A DNA stretch of 64,000 nt from Rhizobium aethiopicum (GCF_900094625.1 NZ_FMAJ01000011.1:62001-126000); one strand, 5' to 3'; shown: positions 36,409 to 47,196, counted from the stretch's first letter. Numbers and translations are program-made. The notes: generated by a model from the letters alone, not told the origin.

Positions 36409-39400
36409 ATGAACATCTCCAGATTCTTTGTCGACCGCCCGGTCTTTGCCGGTGTCCTTTCGGTCCTCATCGTGGTTGCCGGCCTGATCGGCCTGCGGGC
36501 GCTGCCAATTTCCGAATATCCCAACGTCGTGCCGCCGTCGGTCGTCGTGCGCGCCACCTATCCCGGCGCCAATCCGAGCGTCATTGCCGAAACGGTGGCG
36601 ACACCGCTCGAAGAGCAGATCAACGGCGTCGAGGACATGCTCTACATGTCGAGCCAGGCGACGTCGGACGGCGTGCTCAACGTCACCGTCACCTTCAAGC
36701 TCGGTACCGACCCCGACAAGGCGCAGCAGCTCGTGCAGAACCGCGTTTCGCAGGCCGAACCGCGCCTGCCGGCGGAAGTCCGTGCACTCGGTATCACGAC
36801 GGTCAAGAGCTCGCCCGACTTCATCATGGTCGTCAATCTCGTCTCCGACGGCGAAAGTCACGACATCACCTACCTTCGCAACTACGCGACCCTCAATATC
36901 AAGGACCGGCTCGCCCGCATCCCAGGCGTCGGTCAGGTGCAGGTCTTCGGCGCCGGCGACTATTCGATGCGCGTCTGGATCGATCCGCAGAAGGCGGCCG
37001 AGCATGATCTCGCCGCCAGCGACATCAGCAACGCCATCAGCTCGCAGAACGTCCAGGCCGCTGCCGGCATCATCGGCGCGTCGCCGAGCCAGCCGGGCGT
37101 CGACCTGCAGCTCAACGTCAATGCCCAGGGCCGCTTGCGCACGCCCGAGGAGTTCGGCAACATCATCGTCAAGACGGGCGCCAATGGCGAGATCACCCGA
37201 CTTCGCGACGTCGCCCGCATCGAGCTCGGCGCTGCCGATTACACGCTGCGTTCGCTGCTTGATGGTAAGCCGGCGGTCGCCGTTGCCGCGCTCCAGGCAC
37301 CCGGTTCGAACGCGATCGAGATCGCCGACAATGTGCGCGCGACCATGGATCAGCTGCAATTGGCGATGCCGCAGGGCGTGAAATACGAGATCGTCTACGA
37401 TACGACGAAATTCGTGCGCTCCTCGATCGAGAAGGTCATCGACACGCTGCTCGAAGCCGTCGCACTCGTCGTGCTCGTCGTCATCCTGTTCCTGCAGACA
37501 TGGCGCGCCTCGATCATCCCGCTGATTGCCGTGCCGGTATCGATCATCGGCACCTTCGCGGTCATGTATGTCTTCGGCTTCTCGATCAACGCGCTCAGCC
37601 TGTTCGGTCTGGTGCTCGCGATCGGCATCGTCGTCGACGACGCGATCGTGGTCGTCGAGAACGTCGAGCGCAACATCGAACAAGGCTTGTCGCCAAGAGC
37701 CGCCACCTACAAGGCGATGAAGGAGGTCTCCGGCCCGATTATCGCGATCGCACTGGTGCTCGTCGCGGTTTTCGTGCCGCTCGCCTTCATCTCCGGCCTG
37801 TCGGGACAGTTCTATCGCCAGTTCGCGCTGACTATCGCGATCTCAACGGTCATCTCGGCCTTCAACTCGCTCACCCTGTCGCCGGCGCTCGCAGCCCTTC
37901 TCCTGAAAGGCCATCATGCGCCGAAGGACTGGCTGACGCGGTTCATGGACGCGATCTTCGGCTGGTTCTTCCGCGGTTTCAACCGTGTCTTCGGCGCGGG
38001 CTCGAATGCCTATGGCAAGGGTGTCGGCAGCCTGGTGTCGCGCAAGAGCATCGTCATGGTGGTCTATCTGGCGCTGGTCGGCGCGACCTACAGCATGTTC
38101 ACCACAGTGCCGGGCGGCTTTGTACCGTCCCAGGACAAGCAGTACCTGATCGGCTTCGCTCAGCTGCCGGATGCCGCCAGCCTCGACCGCACCGAAGACG
38201 TCATCAAGCGCATGACCGACATCGCGCTCGCCCAGCCTGGCGTCGCCAATGCGATCGCCTTCCCAGGCCTGTCGATCAACGGCTTCACCAACTCGTCCAA
38301 TGCCGGCATCGTCTTCGTGACGCTGAAGGATTTCGAAGAGCGCAAGACGCCTGATCTCTCAGGCGGTGCCATTGCCATGGCGCTGAACCAGAAGTTCGGC
38401 GTCATCCAGGATGCCTTCATCGCCATGTTCCCGCCGCCGCCGGTCAACGGTCTCGGCACGACGGGCGGTTTCAAGCTGCAGATCGAGGATCGCGCCGGCT
38501 TGGGGAACCAAGCACTCGACGAGGCGACCAAGGCAGTGCTTGCCAAGGCCTACCAGACGCCTGAGCTTGCCGGGTTGTTCTCCAGCTTCCAGATCAACGT
38601 GCCGCAGCTCTATGCCGATCTCGACCGGGCCAAGGCCGAGCAGCTTGGAGTTTCCGTCACCGACGTCTTCCAGACGCTGCAGATCTACCTCGGTTCGCTT
38701 TATGTGAACGACTTCAATGCCTTCGGCCGCACCTACAGCGTCCGGGTGCAGGCCGATGCGAAATTCCGCGCCCAGCCGGAAGATATCGGCCAGTTAAAGG
38801 TCCGTTCGGCGTCGGGCGAGATGATCCCGCTGTCGGCGCTGCTGAAGGTGGAGCCGAGCACAGGTCCGGAGCGCGCCAACCGCTACAACGGCTTCCTGGC
38901 TGCCGATATCAATGGCGGTCCGGCGCCGGGCTTCTCGTCCGGTCAGGCGCAGGCGGCGATCGAGAAAATCCTGCGCGAGACCCTGCCCGCCGGCATCGAC
39001 TTCGAATGGACGGATCTGACCTATCAGCAGATCCTGGCCGGCAATTCGAGCGTCGTTGTCTTCCCGCTGGCGCTGCTGCTCGTCTTCCTGGTGCTCGCCG
39101 CCCAGTATGAAAGCCTGACGCTCCCGCTTGCGATCATCATGATCGTGCCGATGGGCGTGCTGGCGGCGTTGACGGGGGTCTGGCTCACCGGCGGAGACAA
39201 CAACATCTTCACCCAGATCGGCCTCGTGGTCCTTGTCGGTCTATCGGCGAAGAACGCGATCCTCATCGTGGAGTTCGCCCGTGAACTGGAGTTCGAAGGC
39301 AGAACGCCGCGGGAGGCCGCGGTCGAAGCCAGCCGCCTGCGTCTCCGCCCGATCCTCATGACCTCCATGGCCTTCATCATGGGTGTCGTGCCGCTCGTCG

Positions 39401-39609
39401 TCTCGACCGGCGCCGGTGCGGAAATGCGTGCCGCCATGGGCGTCGCGGTGTTCTCCGGCATGATCGGCGTCACCTTCTTCGGCATCTTCATGACGCCTGT
39501 GTTCTACGTGCTCTTGCGGCGGATGACGGGCAATCGCCCGCTTGTCCAGCACAAGCCGGATGAACACAAGGAAGAAGAGGCCGAGGTCATCCGGCTCGCC
39601 GCGGAATAA
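36409..39609 (+). CDS. RND efflux transporter inner-membrane pump (AcrB/HAE1 type)
   Basis: Second RND pump in the window, 1066 residues. The start MNISRFFVDRPVFAGVLSVL, the TM4 proton-relay pair in GIVVDDAIVVVEN, and the conserved PVFYVLLR near the end are typical. Its periplasmic loops differ clearly from those of the other pump, so it likely has a different substrate range. It follows the esterase-like gene and the adaptor gene and is likely under the divergent LysR regulator. No outer-membrane channel gene follows. Confidence 0.95.
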   Translation: MNISRFFVDRPVFAGVLSVLIVVAGLIGLRALPISEYPNVVPPSVVVRATYPGANPSVIAETVATPLEEQINGVEDMLYMSSQATSDGVLNVTVTFKLGTDPDKAQQLVQNRVSQAEPRLPAEVRALGITTVKSSPDFIMVVNLVSDGESHDITYLRNYATLNIKDRLARIPGVGQVQVFGAGDYSMRVWIDPQKAAEHDLAASDISNAISSQNVQAAAGIIGASPSQPGVDLQLNVNAQGRLRTPEEFGNIIVKTGANGEITRLRDVARIELGAADYTLRSLLDGKPAVAVAALQAPGSNAIEIADNVRATMDQLQLAMPQGVKYEIVYDTTKFVRSSIEKVIDTLLEAVALVVLVVILFLQTWRASIIPLIAVPVSIIGTFAVMYVFGFSINALSLFGLVLAIGIVVDDAIVVVENVERNIEQGLSPRAATYKAMKEVSGPIIAIALVLVAVFVPLAFISGLSGQFYRQFALTIAISTVISAFNSLTLSPALAALLLKGHHAPKDWLTRFMDAIFGWFFRGFNRVFGAGSNAYGKGVGSLVSRKSIVMVVYLALVGATYSMFTTVPGGFVPSQDKQYLIGFAQLPDAASLDRTEDVIKRMTDIALAQPGVANAIAFPGLSINGFTNSSNAGIVFVTLKDFEERKTPDLSGGAIAMALNQKFGVIQDAFIAMFPPPPVNGLGTTGGFKLQIEDRAGLGNQALDEATKAVLAKAYQTPELAGLFSSFQINVPQLYADLDRAKAEQLGVSVTDVFQTLQIYLGSLYVNDFNAFGRTYSVRVQADAKFRAQPEDIGQLKVRSASGEMIPLSALLKVEPSTGPERANRYNGFLAADINGGPAPGFSSGQAQAAIEKILRETLPAGIDFEWTDLTYQQILAGNSSVVVFPLALLLVFLVLAAQYESLTLPLAIIMIVPMGVLAALTGVWLTGGDNNIFTQIGLVVLVGLSAKNAILIVEFARELEFEGRTPREAAVEASRLRLRPILMTSMAFIMGVVPLVVSTGAGAEMRAAMGVAVFSGMIGVTFFGIFMTPVFYVLLRRMTGNRPLVQHKPDEHKEEEAEVIRLAAE

Positions 39610-39640
39610 CGCAAATCCAACCTTCCTTTGTCGAGTAAAT

Positions 39641-39676
39641 CGGGCGGGAACTTCGGTTCTCGCCCGTATCGTTTTT
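39641..39676 (+). terminator. Rho-independent terminator after RND operon
   Basis: An 11-bp stem (CGGGCGGGAAC and GTTCTCGCCCG, one G-U) closed by a TTCG tetraloop and followed by TATCGTTTTT. It lies 31 bases after the pump stop codon and ends the plus-strand operon. Confidence 0.85.
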
Positions 39677-39895
39677 AGGACACCCGATAAAAATGCGTTA
39701 CGTCCATCAAAACGGTTGCAACCATGGGCAAGGGGACTATCAAAGACGGATAGCAGCTCTGTGGATCGGCGCGGCCTCACCTCCACCATCTGGACGCGAG
39801 GCCGGCATGGCCTGGAGCTCTTGCGGGAGATGTGAGAAGGACTGTGGCGGCCAGCTTCTCGACTTCGAGAGAAAATGGCCGGTCGGGAGGACAAG

Positions 39896-41680
39896 ATGAC
39901 GGACAGCCAACGGATGAAACGCCGCCTGCGTTCGCAGGACTGGTTCGACAACCCCGATCATATCGACATGACGGCGCTTTATCTCGAGCGCTTCATGAAT
40001 TACGGCATCACGCCGGAAGAGTTGCGTTCCGGCAAGCCGATCATCGGTATTGCCCAGAGCGGCAGCGACCTTACCCCCTGCAACAGGGTGCATATGGAGC
40101 TTGCCAAGCGCGTGCGCGACGGCATCCGCGATGCCGGCGGCATTCCGATCGAATTTCCGACACATCCGATATTCGAGAACTGCAAGCGCCCGACGGCTGC
40201 CCTCGACCGCAACCTCGCCTATCTCGGCCTTGTCGAAATCCTCTACGGCTATCCGCTCGACGGTGTCGTTTTGACCACCGGCTGCGACAAGACCACGCCT
40301 TCGGCGATCATGGCCGCCTCAACGGTCGATATCCCGGCGATCGTGCTCTCCGGAGGACCGATGCTCGATGGTTGGCACGAGGGGGAGCTGGTCGGCTCTG
40401 GCACGGTGATCTGGCGGATGCGGCGGAAATATGCGGCAGGTGAGATCGATCGGGAGGAGTTTCTGCAGGCGGCGCTCGACTCGGCTCCATCCGTCGGCCA
40501 CTGCAATACGATGGGCACGGCTTCGACGATGAATGCGCTGGCCGAGGCGCTCGGCCTGTCGCTCACCGGCTGCGGCGCCATTCCGGCCGCCTACCGCGAG
40601 CGAGGCCAGATGGCTTATCGCACCGGACGGCGCGCCGTCGAGATCGTGTTCGAGGATCTGAAGCCATCGGATATCCTGACGCGAGCGGCTTTCCTCAATG
40701 CGATCCGTACCAATTCAGCAATCGGCGGCTCGACCAATGCGCAGCCGCATCTGGCCGCGATGGCCAAGCACGCCGGCGTCGAACTCCATGCCGACGACTG
40801 GCAGGTTCATGGTTTCGACATCCCGCTTTTGGCCAATGTCCAGCCTGCCGGTGTCTATCTCGGCGAGCGTTATCATCGCGCCGGCGGCACGCCGGCGATC
40901 ATGTGGGAGCTGCTGCAGGCCGGAAAGCTCGATGGCGACTGTCGCACGGTGACAGGCCGGACGATGGCGGAGAACCTGAGAGGGCGGGAGGCGAGCGACC
41001 GCCAGGTCATCCGGCCATTCGACGAGCCGCTGAAGGAGCGGGCGGGCTTTCTCGTTCTCAAGGGCAATCTCTTCGATTTCGCCATCATGAAGATGAGCGT
41101 CGTTTCGGAGGATTTCCGCAGGCGCTATCTCCAGGAGCCCGGCCGGGAAGGCGTTTTTGAGGGCAAAGCAGTGGTCTTCGACGGGTCGGAAGATTATCAT
41201 CTCCGCATCAATGATCCCGCTCTCGGCATCGACGAGAATACGATCCTGGTGATCCGCGGCGCGGGGCCGCTCGGCTGGCCGGGGTCGGCAGAGGTCGTGA
41301 ATATGCAGCCGCCGGACCATCTTCTGAAGCGCGGTATCCGCAGCCTGCCGACGATCGGCGATGGCCGTCAATCGGGTACTGCCGACAGTCCCTCGATCCT
41401 CAACGCTTCGCCGGAGAGTGCTGCCGGCGGCGGCCTCGCGTGGCTTCGCACGGGTGATGTCATCCGCATCGACTTCAACCACGGGCGCTGTGACATGCTG
41501 GTGGATGACGCCGAAATCTTGCGGCGCAAGGAGGAGGGTATTCCGCCGGTGCCGGCGGATGCGACGCCGTGGCAGCGGATCTACCGCCGCACGGTGACGC
41601 AGTTAGCGGACGGCGCTGTTCTGGAAGGGGCGGCGGAATTCCGCCAAATCGCGAAAAGGCCACCGAGGCATAACCACTGA
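39896..41680 (+). CDS. Sugar-acid dehydratase, D-xylonate dehydratase-like (IlvD/Edd family)
   Basis: An IlvD/Edd enzyme of 594 residues that should dehydrate an aldonic acid to a 2-keto-3-deoxy acid. The Fe-S ligands are present as Cys62 (TPCNR), Cys130 (TTGCDKTTP) and Cys203 (GHCNTMG). The sequence, including the RSQDWFDNPDHIDMTALYLE start and the PRHNH end, closely matches what I recall of Caulobacter XylD, so D-xylonate or L-arabinonate is the likely substrate. GGGAGG lies upstream of the ATG at 39896; the frame start at 39875 is less likely. No other pentose-pathway gene is adjacent. Confidence 0.88.
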   Translation: MTDSQRMKRRLRSQDWFDNPDHIDMTALYLERFMNYGITPEELRSGKPIIGIAQSGSDLTPCNRVHMELAKRVRDGIRDAGGIPIEFPTHPIFENCKRPTAALDRNLAYLGLVEILYGYPLDGVVLTTGCDKTTPSAIMAASTVDIPAIVLSGGPMLDGWHEGELVGSGTVIWRMRRKYAAGEIDREEFLQAALDSAPSVGHCNTMGTASTMNALAEALGLSLTGCGAIPAAYRERGQMAYRTGRRAVEIVFEDLKPSDILTRAAFLNAIRTNSAIGGSTNAQPHLAAMAKHAGVELHADDWQVHGFDIPLLANVQPAGVYLGERYHRAGGTPAIMWELLQAGKLDGDCRTVTGRTMAENLRGREASDRQVIRPFDEPLKERAGFLVLKGNLFDFAIMKMSVVSEDFRRRYLQEPGREGVFEGKAVVFDGSEDYHLRINDPALGIDENTILVIRGAGPLGWPGSAEVVNMQPPDHLLKRGIRSLPTIGDGRQSGTADSPSILNASPESAAGGGLAWLRTGDVIRIDFNHGRCDMLVDDAEILRRKEEGIPPVPADATPWQRIYRRTVTQLADGAVLEGAAEFRQIAKRPPRHNH

Positions 41681-41784
41681 TCCTGGCGCTGCGGTAAAAC
41701 GCAAAAGCTTTGATCCAAAAAGGGAAAGTCGTAACCAAGATTTCACCTCGTCCTTCGTTCGAGCCTGGAGACGAGGCTTCCTTA

Positions 41785-43630
41785 ATGCCGCCCGAAGACC
41801 ATATTCCAATTATGCAAGCTTCCAAGGCTGAGACCGTGTTGCCAAGAAATAAAGCCACACGATCCGAACAAGAGTTTCAGGATCTTCTGCGCCGGCTCGA
41901 ACTCGCTCTCGACGCATCCGGGATCGGCGTCTGGGAACACAGCATCGCGACTGACAGGATACTATGGGACGCGCAGATGCACCGGCTCTACGAGACCGGC
42001 GAGACATGCCGGCAAGTGCCGACATGGTTCTGGTCGAATGCGATCCATCCCGACGATCGCGAGCGAGCCGAACGTGACTTCGAGCAGGCCATCGCCGCGC
42101 GGGGCGCCTATGACTCGCAATTCCGAATCGTGCTGCCGAGCGGTGAAATCCGCCACCTTCGTTCGCGGGCGCATTTTTATGCGGATGCGGAGGGCGCGCC
42201 CTCCTTCATCGGCGCCGAATGGGATGTGACGGCCGACGTCGAACTCAACGCCGAGCTTGCCCGCCAGAAGATGATGGCCGAGGCGAGGGCGCTGGCGCTT
42301 GAGCAAAGCAATGCGCGGATCGAGCATGTCGCCGATCACGATTATCTCACCGGCCTGCCCAACCGGCGCCTTCTCGACAAGCGGCTGGCGGAGCTGCCGG
42401 TTGACCGGAGCGTCGAGACGCTTGGCGTGCTGCATCTCGACATCGACCAGTTCAAACAGATCAACGACAGTCACGGGCATGCGGCAGGCGACGTCGTGCT
42501 TCGGGCCGCAGCCCTCCGCATCGCCGCCGCCATTCCCGGGAATGGCATGGTCGCGCGCGTCGGCGGCGATGACTTCGTTATCGTGCTGGTCAATTTCGCC
42601 GATCTAGCCGAATTGAAGCTGATCACAGAGGATGTTCAGCGGCGGCTGCGCAAGAAGATCCGTTTCGGCCAGGAGATGCTGCAATCGGGTGCTTCGATCG
42701 GCGTTTCATGGAGCGGCGACCGGCGGGCACGTAACCTCTTGGCCGAAGCCGACCTGGCGCTCTACCAGGCCAAGAAGCTTGGACGCAACCGCATCGAATT
42801 CTTCACGCGGCAACTGCAGGAAGATCTGCGATCCAAGCGTCGCCTGGCCGAAGAGCTCAAGCTCGGGTTGGAGCGCGGCGAGATCGTTCCCTACTATCAG
42901 GTGCAACTCGACGCCCGCACGCGCGAGGTCATCGGCTTCGAGGCGCTGGCGCGCTGGAGGCATCCGGAGAAGGGAGTACTCGCCCCGGGGCGTATTCCTG
43001 AAGATCGCCGACGAGCACGGACTTGCGGCGGAGATCGACGCGGCGATCCTGAAACGCGTTCTCGAAGACCGGCAGTCTTGGCAGTTGCGCGGTCTTGTGG
43101 TGCCGCGCATCGCCGTCAACATCTCGGCGTCGCGTCTCGCAGACCCGGCGCTGCTCGGCAAGCTGAAGAAACTCGATATTCCGCCGGGAGCAATCGTGTT
43201 CGAGCTGGTCGAGACGATTTTCCTCGACGACAGCGACGAGAAGATGTTCGATCATATCGATGACATCAAACAGATGGGCGTCGACATCGAGATCGACGAT
43301 TTCGGATCGGGCCATGCCTCGCTCATCGGCCTCGTCAAGCTGCGGCCGAAGCGGCTGAAGATCGACCGGCAACTCATTGCAGAGGTCGTCAGCTCGGACG
43401 AGCAGCGGCGCGTGGTGGGATCAATCGTCGAAATCGCCAAGGCGCTCGATGTCGAGGTGATCGCCGAGGGCATCGAGACCGAGGCACATGCCGCCGTGCT
43501 GGCGCAGCTGGGTTGCGACGGCCTGCAGGGCTATGCGTTCGGCTATCCAGCTCCGGCAGCCGAGACAGCCAGGCTGTTCCCATCGGTCACGGGCGGAGCC
43601 GAGGAGCACAAGGCAGCGATAGGAGGCTGA
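41785..43630 (+). pseudogene. PAS-GGDEF-EAL cyclic-di-GMP protein, frameshifted
   Basis: The gene encodes a PAS domain (about residues 37-150), a GGDEF domain with the motif RVGGDDF near 258, and an EAL domain beginning GFEALARWRHP near 384. The first frame then runs out of homology at 42987-42990 and ends at 43263. The remaining EAL domain continues in another frame to 43630 (ISASRL, FELVET, DDFGSGHAS, AEGIE and QGYAFGYP are intact). Removing one G from the GGGG run gives a continuous VLAPGVFLKIADE reading. The start at 41785 is chosen over TTG at 41710. It is either a real frameshift or a sequencing error. The D in GGDDF is also non-canonical. Confidence 0.85.
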
Positions 43631-43936
43631 TTTGTGCTCCAAATCCTTTTCGTCTGAGGGATGAGTTAGAGAGCGGATTCGGCGCGACATTTTATTCCGG
43701 CCAGCGAGACGATAAATTTCGCGGCAAGTAATTTTCTTGAGCTTGCAACGGCATTGTTTCATGGTAATGCGGAAACGAAGCTTACGGCATTGCATCGAAA
43801 ATCATTATACGCGTCGTCAAGACCATGAGCGCGCGCTTCTCAAGCATTCGCAGATGCGATCGGGGGAGCCGTGACCTGACAATTGCTTTGCTGTTGGCGG
43901 GATGGACTTGCAGGACATTCAATCTGGGAAGGTCGC
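43631..43936. other. Intergenic region, no gene seen
   Basis: The 306 bases between the GGDEF-EAL gene and the GNAT gene hold no credible reading frame, strong hairpin or clear promoter. The acetyltransferase ribosome-binding site GGAAGG is at its right end. Confidence 0.6.
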
Positions 43937-44785
43937 ATGAATTCGGAATTTGCCGTTCGTTCGATGCGGCCCGGCGAATTGGAGCTCGTGCTCGAATGGG
44001 CGCGTCAGGAGGGGTGGAATCCCGGCCTCGACGATTCGCTTGCATTTCTCGAAGCCGATCCGTCGGGGTTTTTCGTCGGCGCGATCGGTGAAGTCCCTGT
44101 CGGCTCGATCTCGGTCGTCAAATATGGCGACAGCTTCGCCTTTCTCGGCCTCTACATCGTCCACCCCGATTTTCGCGGCAAGGGTTACGGCAAGGCGATC
44201 TGGGAAGCGGCGATCGCGACGGCGGAGGGCCGGACGATCGGTCTCGATGGTGTTGCCGCTCAGCAAGAGAACTACCGCAGGGCCGGCTTCGAACCCGCTT
44301 ATACCACCCTTCGCTATGGCGGCGTTCCCACCACCCTGCCGGCTTCCCCCCTCGTCGCGCAGCCGGTGCTGGATTCGCGCCTGGAAGGGCTGCTGCGTTA
44401 TGATTCGGCGGTCTTTCCGCAGCCGCGGGAAGCCTTCCTTGCCGCCTGGTGCACGGGCCGCAAGGGGCGCCGCACCGCAGTGGTGCGCAAGAACCATAAG
44501 ATCCGCGGTTACGGGACGATCCGCCGCTGCTACGAGGGCTATAAGATCGGCCCGCTCTTTGCCAACGACGCAGACAGCGCCGCGGCACTGCTTGCCGAAT
44601 TGATTCCAGAGGCAAAGGGGGCTCCGGTCTTCATCGACATTCCCGCCGAGCATCGTGAGGCAATCGCGCTTGCGGAAGGCCTCGGGCTTCAACCGGCGTT
44701 CGAGACGGTGCGCATGTATCGCGGACCGGCCCCGGCCATCCCGATGAAGCACGTCTTCGGAGTGACGACGCTGGAGCTTGGTTAA
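43937..44785 (+). CDS. GNAT family N-acetyltransferase
   Basis: A 282-residue protein with an N-terminal GNAT fold and a second, C-terminal GNAT-like domain. The acetyl-CoA site is VHPDFRGKGYGKAIWEAA. The C-terminal half has the pattern of the Acetyltransf_18 domain (RGYGTIRRCYEGYKIGPLFA, VFIDIPAEHREAIALAEGLGL). The ATG at 43937 follows GGAAGG; the frame start at 43883 is rejected. It is convergent with the DMT transporter gene, three bases apart. The substrate is unknown. Confidence 0.87.
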   Translation: MNSEFAVRSMRPGELELVLEWARQEGWNPGLDDSLAFLEADPSGFFVGAIGEVPVGSISVVKYGDSFAFLGLYIVHPDFRGKGYGKAIWEAAIATAEGRTIGLDGVAAQQENYRRAGFEPAYTTLRYGGVPTTLPASPLVAQPVLDSRLEGLLRYDSAVFPQPREAFLAAWCTGRKGRRTAVVRKNHKIRGYGTIRRCYEGYKIGPLFANDADSAAALLAELIPEAKGAPVFIDIPAEHREAIALAEGLGLQPAFETVRMYRGPAPAIPMKHVFGVTTLELG

Positions 44786-44788
44786 GCC

Positions 44789-45706
44789 CTAATCCATGGG
44801 TGAGGCGGGGACCGTCGGAGCCGAAGTTTTCGGCCGGCCTTTTTCGGCGATTGCGATACCGCCCAACGTCAGTGCCAGCGCGATGACGTGGAAGGACTGC
44901 AGCCTTTCGCCGATCAGAGCAACGGAGAGCAGGGTTCCGAACACCGGCACCAGATTGATGAAAAGGCCGGCCCGGTTGGCGCCGATCGCCTCGACTCCCT
45001 TGATATAAAGAATCTGCGCCAGCAGCGAGGGGAAGGTCGCAGTGTAGAAAGTGATGACCCAACCGGCCTGATCCGGCCATTGCGCGGCGCCGCGGCCTGC
45101 TTCCCATAGCAGCAGCGGCACTGAGGTCAGCATGGCGCCGAGCGCGGGGAATGCCATCAGCGTGCGCCAGTCGAGCGGTGGCTTCCAGCGCAGGAAGATC
45201 GTGTAAACCGAATAGGCTGCGATGGCGATCAGCATCAGCCCGTCGCCGCGGTTGAGGCTCAATTGCAAGAGCGTCTTCAGGTCGCCGTGGGCGGCGGTCA
45301 GAGCGACGCCGATCAGCGTCATACCGAAGCCCAGACATTGCGCCAGCGAGATTCCGGTGCGGAAGAACATGAAATTCAACAGGAAGATCAGCATCGGAAT
45401 GCCGGCCTGCTCGATGGCGACATTGATCGCCGTCGTATATTGCAGGGCTGAATAAAGCATGGCGTTGAAGGTGGTGTAGCCGACGACGCCGTAGAAGAGC
45501 AGCAGCGGCAGGTTCTTCCTGACCACCGGCCAATCCTTTTTGAGTTGCGGCACCGAGATCAGGGCGATCAGCGTCACGGCGATGAACCAGCGCAGGAAGG
45601 TCAGCATCATCGGGCTGATGTGGCCGACCGCGAGCTTGCCGGCGACGGAATTGCCGCCCCAGCAAAGGGTGGCGATGACGAGACAGATATAGGCCGTGGC
45701 TTGCAA
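44789..45706 (-). CDS. DMT family transporter (EamA-type exporter)
   Basis: A 305-residue membrane protein with ten segments forming two EamA repeats. TM1 starts with QATAYICLVIATLCWGGNSVAGKLA and the second repeat includes AIAAYSVYTIFLRWKPPL. The start is a TTG at 45706, supported by GGAAG on the minus strand about six bases upstream; any later ATG would remove the first helix. Members of the family export amino acids or other metabolites. Confidence 0.88.
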   Translation of the reverse strand: MQATAYICLVIATLCWGGNSVAGKLAVGHISPMMLTFLRWFIAVTLIALISVPQLKKDWPVVRKNLPLLLFYGVVGYTTFNAMLYSALQYTTAINVAIEQAGIPMLIFLLNFMFFRTGISLAQCLGFGMTLIGVALTAAHGDLKTLLQLSLNRGDGLMLIAIAAYSVYTIFLRWKPPLDWRTLMAFPALGAMLTSVPLLLWEAGRGAAQWPDQAGWVITFYTATFPSLLAQILYIKGVEAIGANRAGLFINLVPVFGTLLSVALIGERLQSFHVIALALTLGGIAIAEKGRPKTSAPTVPASPMD

Positions 45707-45897
45707 GAGCGTTCTTCCCGTCTTTTTGCGGTCGCCGGGCGGCGTTTTGTAACCGGCAATAGCCTGGCGGCGGCTGATTTGTCACGTAAAAAGCCCAATC
45801 TGCTGCGACAACAGGGTCGCTTTCCAAAAAACAAAGCTTTATAGATGCGCGGGTTTGAGCAGGTGCGCGGTTCTGCGCCGGTAACAGGAAGAGTTGG

Positions 45898-47196
45898 ATG
45901 ACGAACGTAGTCGTGGTCGGTTCGCAATGGGGTGACGAAGGCAAGGGCAAGATTGTCGACTGGCTTTCGGAGCGTGCGGATATCGTTGTGCGCTATCAGG
46001 GCGGACACAATGCCGGCCATACGCTCGTCATCGACGGCACGAGCTACAAGCTCTCGCTCTTGCCGTCCGGCGTCGTGCGCCCGGGCAAGATGGCCGTCAT
46101 CGGCAACGGCGTCGTCGTCGATCCGCATGCGCTGATCGCCGAGATCGGCCGGCTGGAGGCGCAGGGCGTGACGGTTACGCCCGATAATCTGCGCATCGCA
46201 GACAATGCGACGCTCATTCTTTCCCTGCACCGCGAGCTCGACGCGATGCGCGAGGATGCGGCATCGAACAGCGGCACCAAGATCGGCACGACGCGTCGCG
46301 GCATCGGCCCGGCCTATGAAGACAAGGTCGGCCGCCGCGCCATCCGGGTCATGGATCTGGCCGATCTCGACAGTCTTTCCGGCAAGGTCGACCGTATCCT
46401 GACGCATCACAATGCGCTTCGCCGCGGCCTCGGCGTCGCCGAGGTCAGTCACCAGGCGATCATGGAGGAACTCACCTCCATCGCCGACCGGGTTCTGCCC
46501 TTCCGCGATACGGTCTGGCTTTTCCTTGACAAGGAGCGCCGAAAGGGCTCCCGCATCCTCTTCGAAGGCGCGCAGGGCAGCCTGCTCGACATTGACCACG
46601 GCACCTATCCCTTCGTGACCTCGTCGAACACAGTGGCCGGTCAGGCGGCCGCCGGTTCTGGCATGGGACCGGGTTCGCTCGGCTACATCCTCGGCATTAC
46701 TAAGGCCTATACGACGCGCGTCGGCGAAGGTCCGTTTCCGACGGAGCTCACCAACGAGATCGGCCAGTTCCTCGGCGAAAAAGGCCATGAGTTCGGGACC
46801 GTAACCGGGCGTAAGCGTCGCTGCGGCTGGTTCGACGCCGCACTGGTGCGCCAGTCGGTCGCAACCAACGGCATTACCGGCATCGCACTTACGAAGCTCG
46901 ATGTGCTCGACGGTCTCGAGGAATTGAAGATCTGCGTCGGTTATATGCTCGACGGTGAACAGATTGATCATCTTCCCGCAAGCCAGGGAGCGCAAGCTAG
47001 AGTCGAACCGATCTACATCACGCTGGAGGGATGGAAGGAATCGACCGTCGGCGCCCGCAGTTGGGCGGATCTTCCGGCGCAGGCGATCAAATATGTTCGC
47101 CAGGTCGAAGAACTGATCGGGGCGCCGGTCGCGCTCCTTTCCACCAGTCCGGAGCGGGACGACACGATACTTGTGACCGATCCGTTTGAGGATTAA
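45898..47196 (+). CDS. purA: Adenylosuccinate synthetase
   Basis: The enzyme converts IMP, aspartate and GTP to adenylosuccinate in AMP synthesis. It is 432 residues, standard length. GDEGKGK is near residue 12, GGHNAGHT near 40, and the later [23 protein letters not shown] and [13 protein letters not shown] are all diagnostic. It is divergent from the DMT transporter gene. Confidence 0.98.
   Translation: MTNVVVVGSQWGDEGKGKIVDWLSERADIVVRYQGGHNAGHTLVIDGTSYKLSLLPSGVVRPGKMAVIGNGVVVDPHALIAEIGRLEAQGVTVTPDNLRIADNATLILSLHRELDAMREDAASNSGTKIGTTRRGIGPAYEDKVGRRAIRVMDLADLDSLSGKVDRILTHHNALRRGLGVAEVSHQAIMEELTSIADRVLPFRDTVWLFLDKERRKGSRILFEGAQGSLLDIDHGTYPFVTSSNTVAGQAAAGSGMGPGSLGYILGITKAYTTRVGEGPFPTELTNEIGQFLGEKGHEFGTVTGRKRRCGWFDAALVRQSVATNGITGIALTKLDVLDGLEELKICVGYMLDGEQIDHLPASQGAQARVEPIYITLEGWKESTVGARSWADLPAQAIKYVRQVEELIGAPVALLSTSPERDDTILVTDPFED

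Noticed and set aside
41710-41784. TTG start of the PAS-GGDEF gene
   Set aside because: No ribosome-binding site and low-complexity residues; the ATG at 41785 has GAGG upstream.
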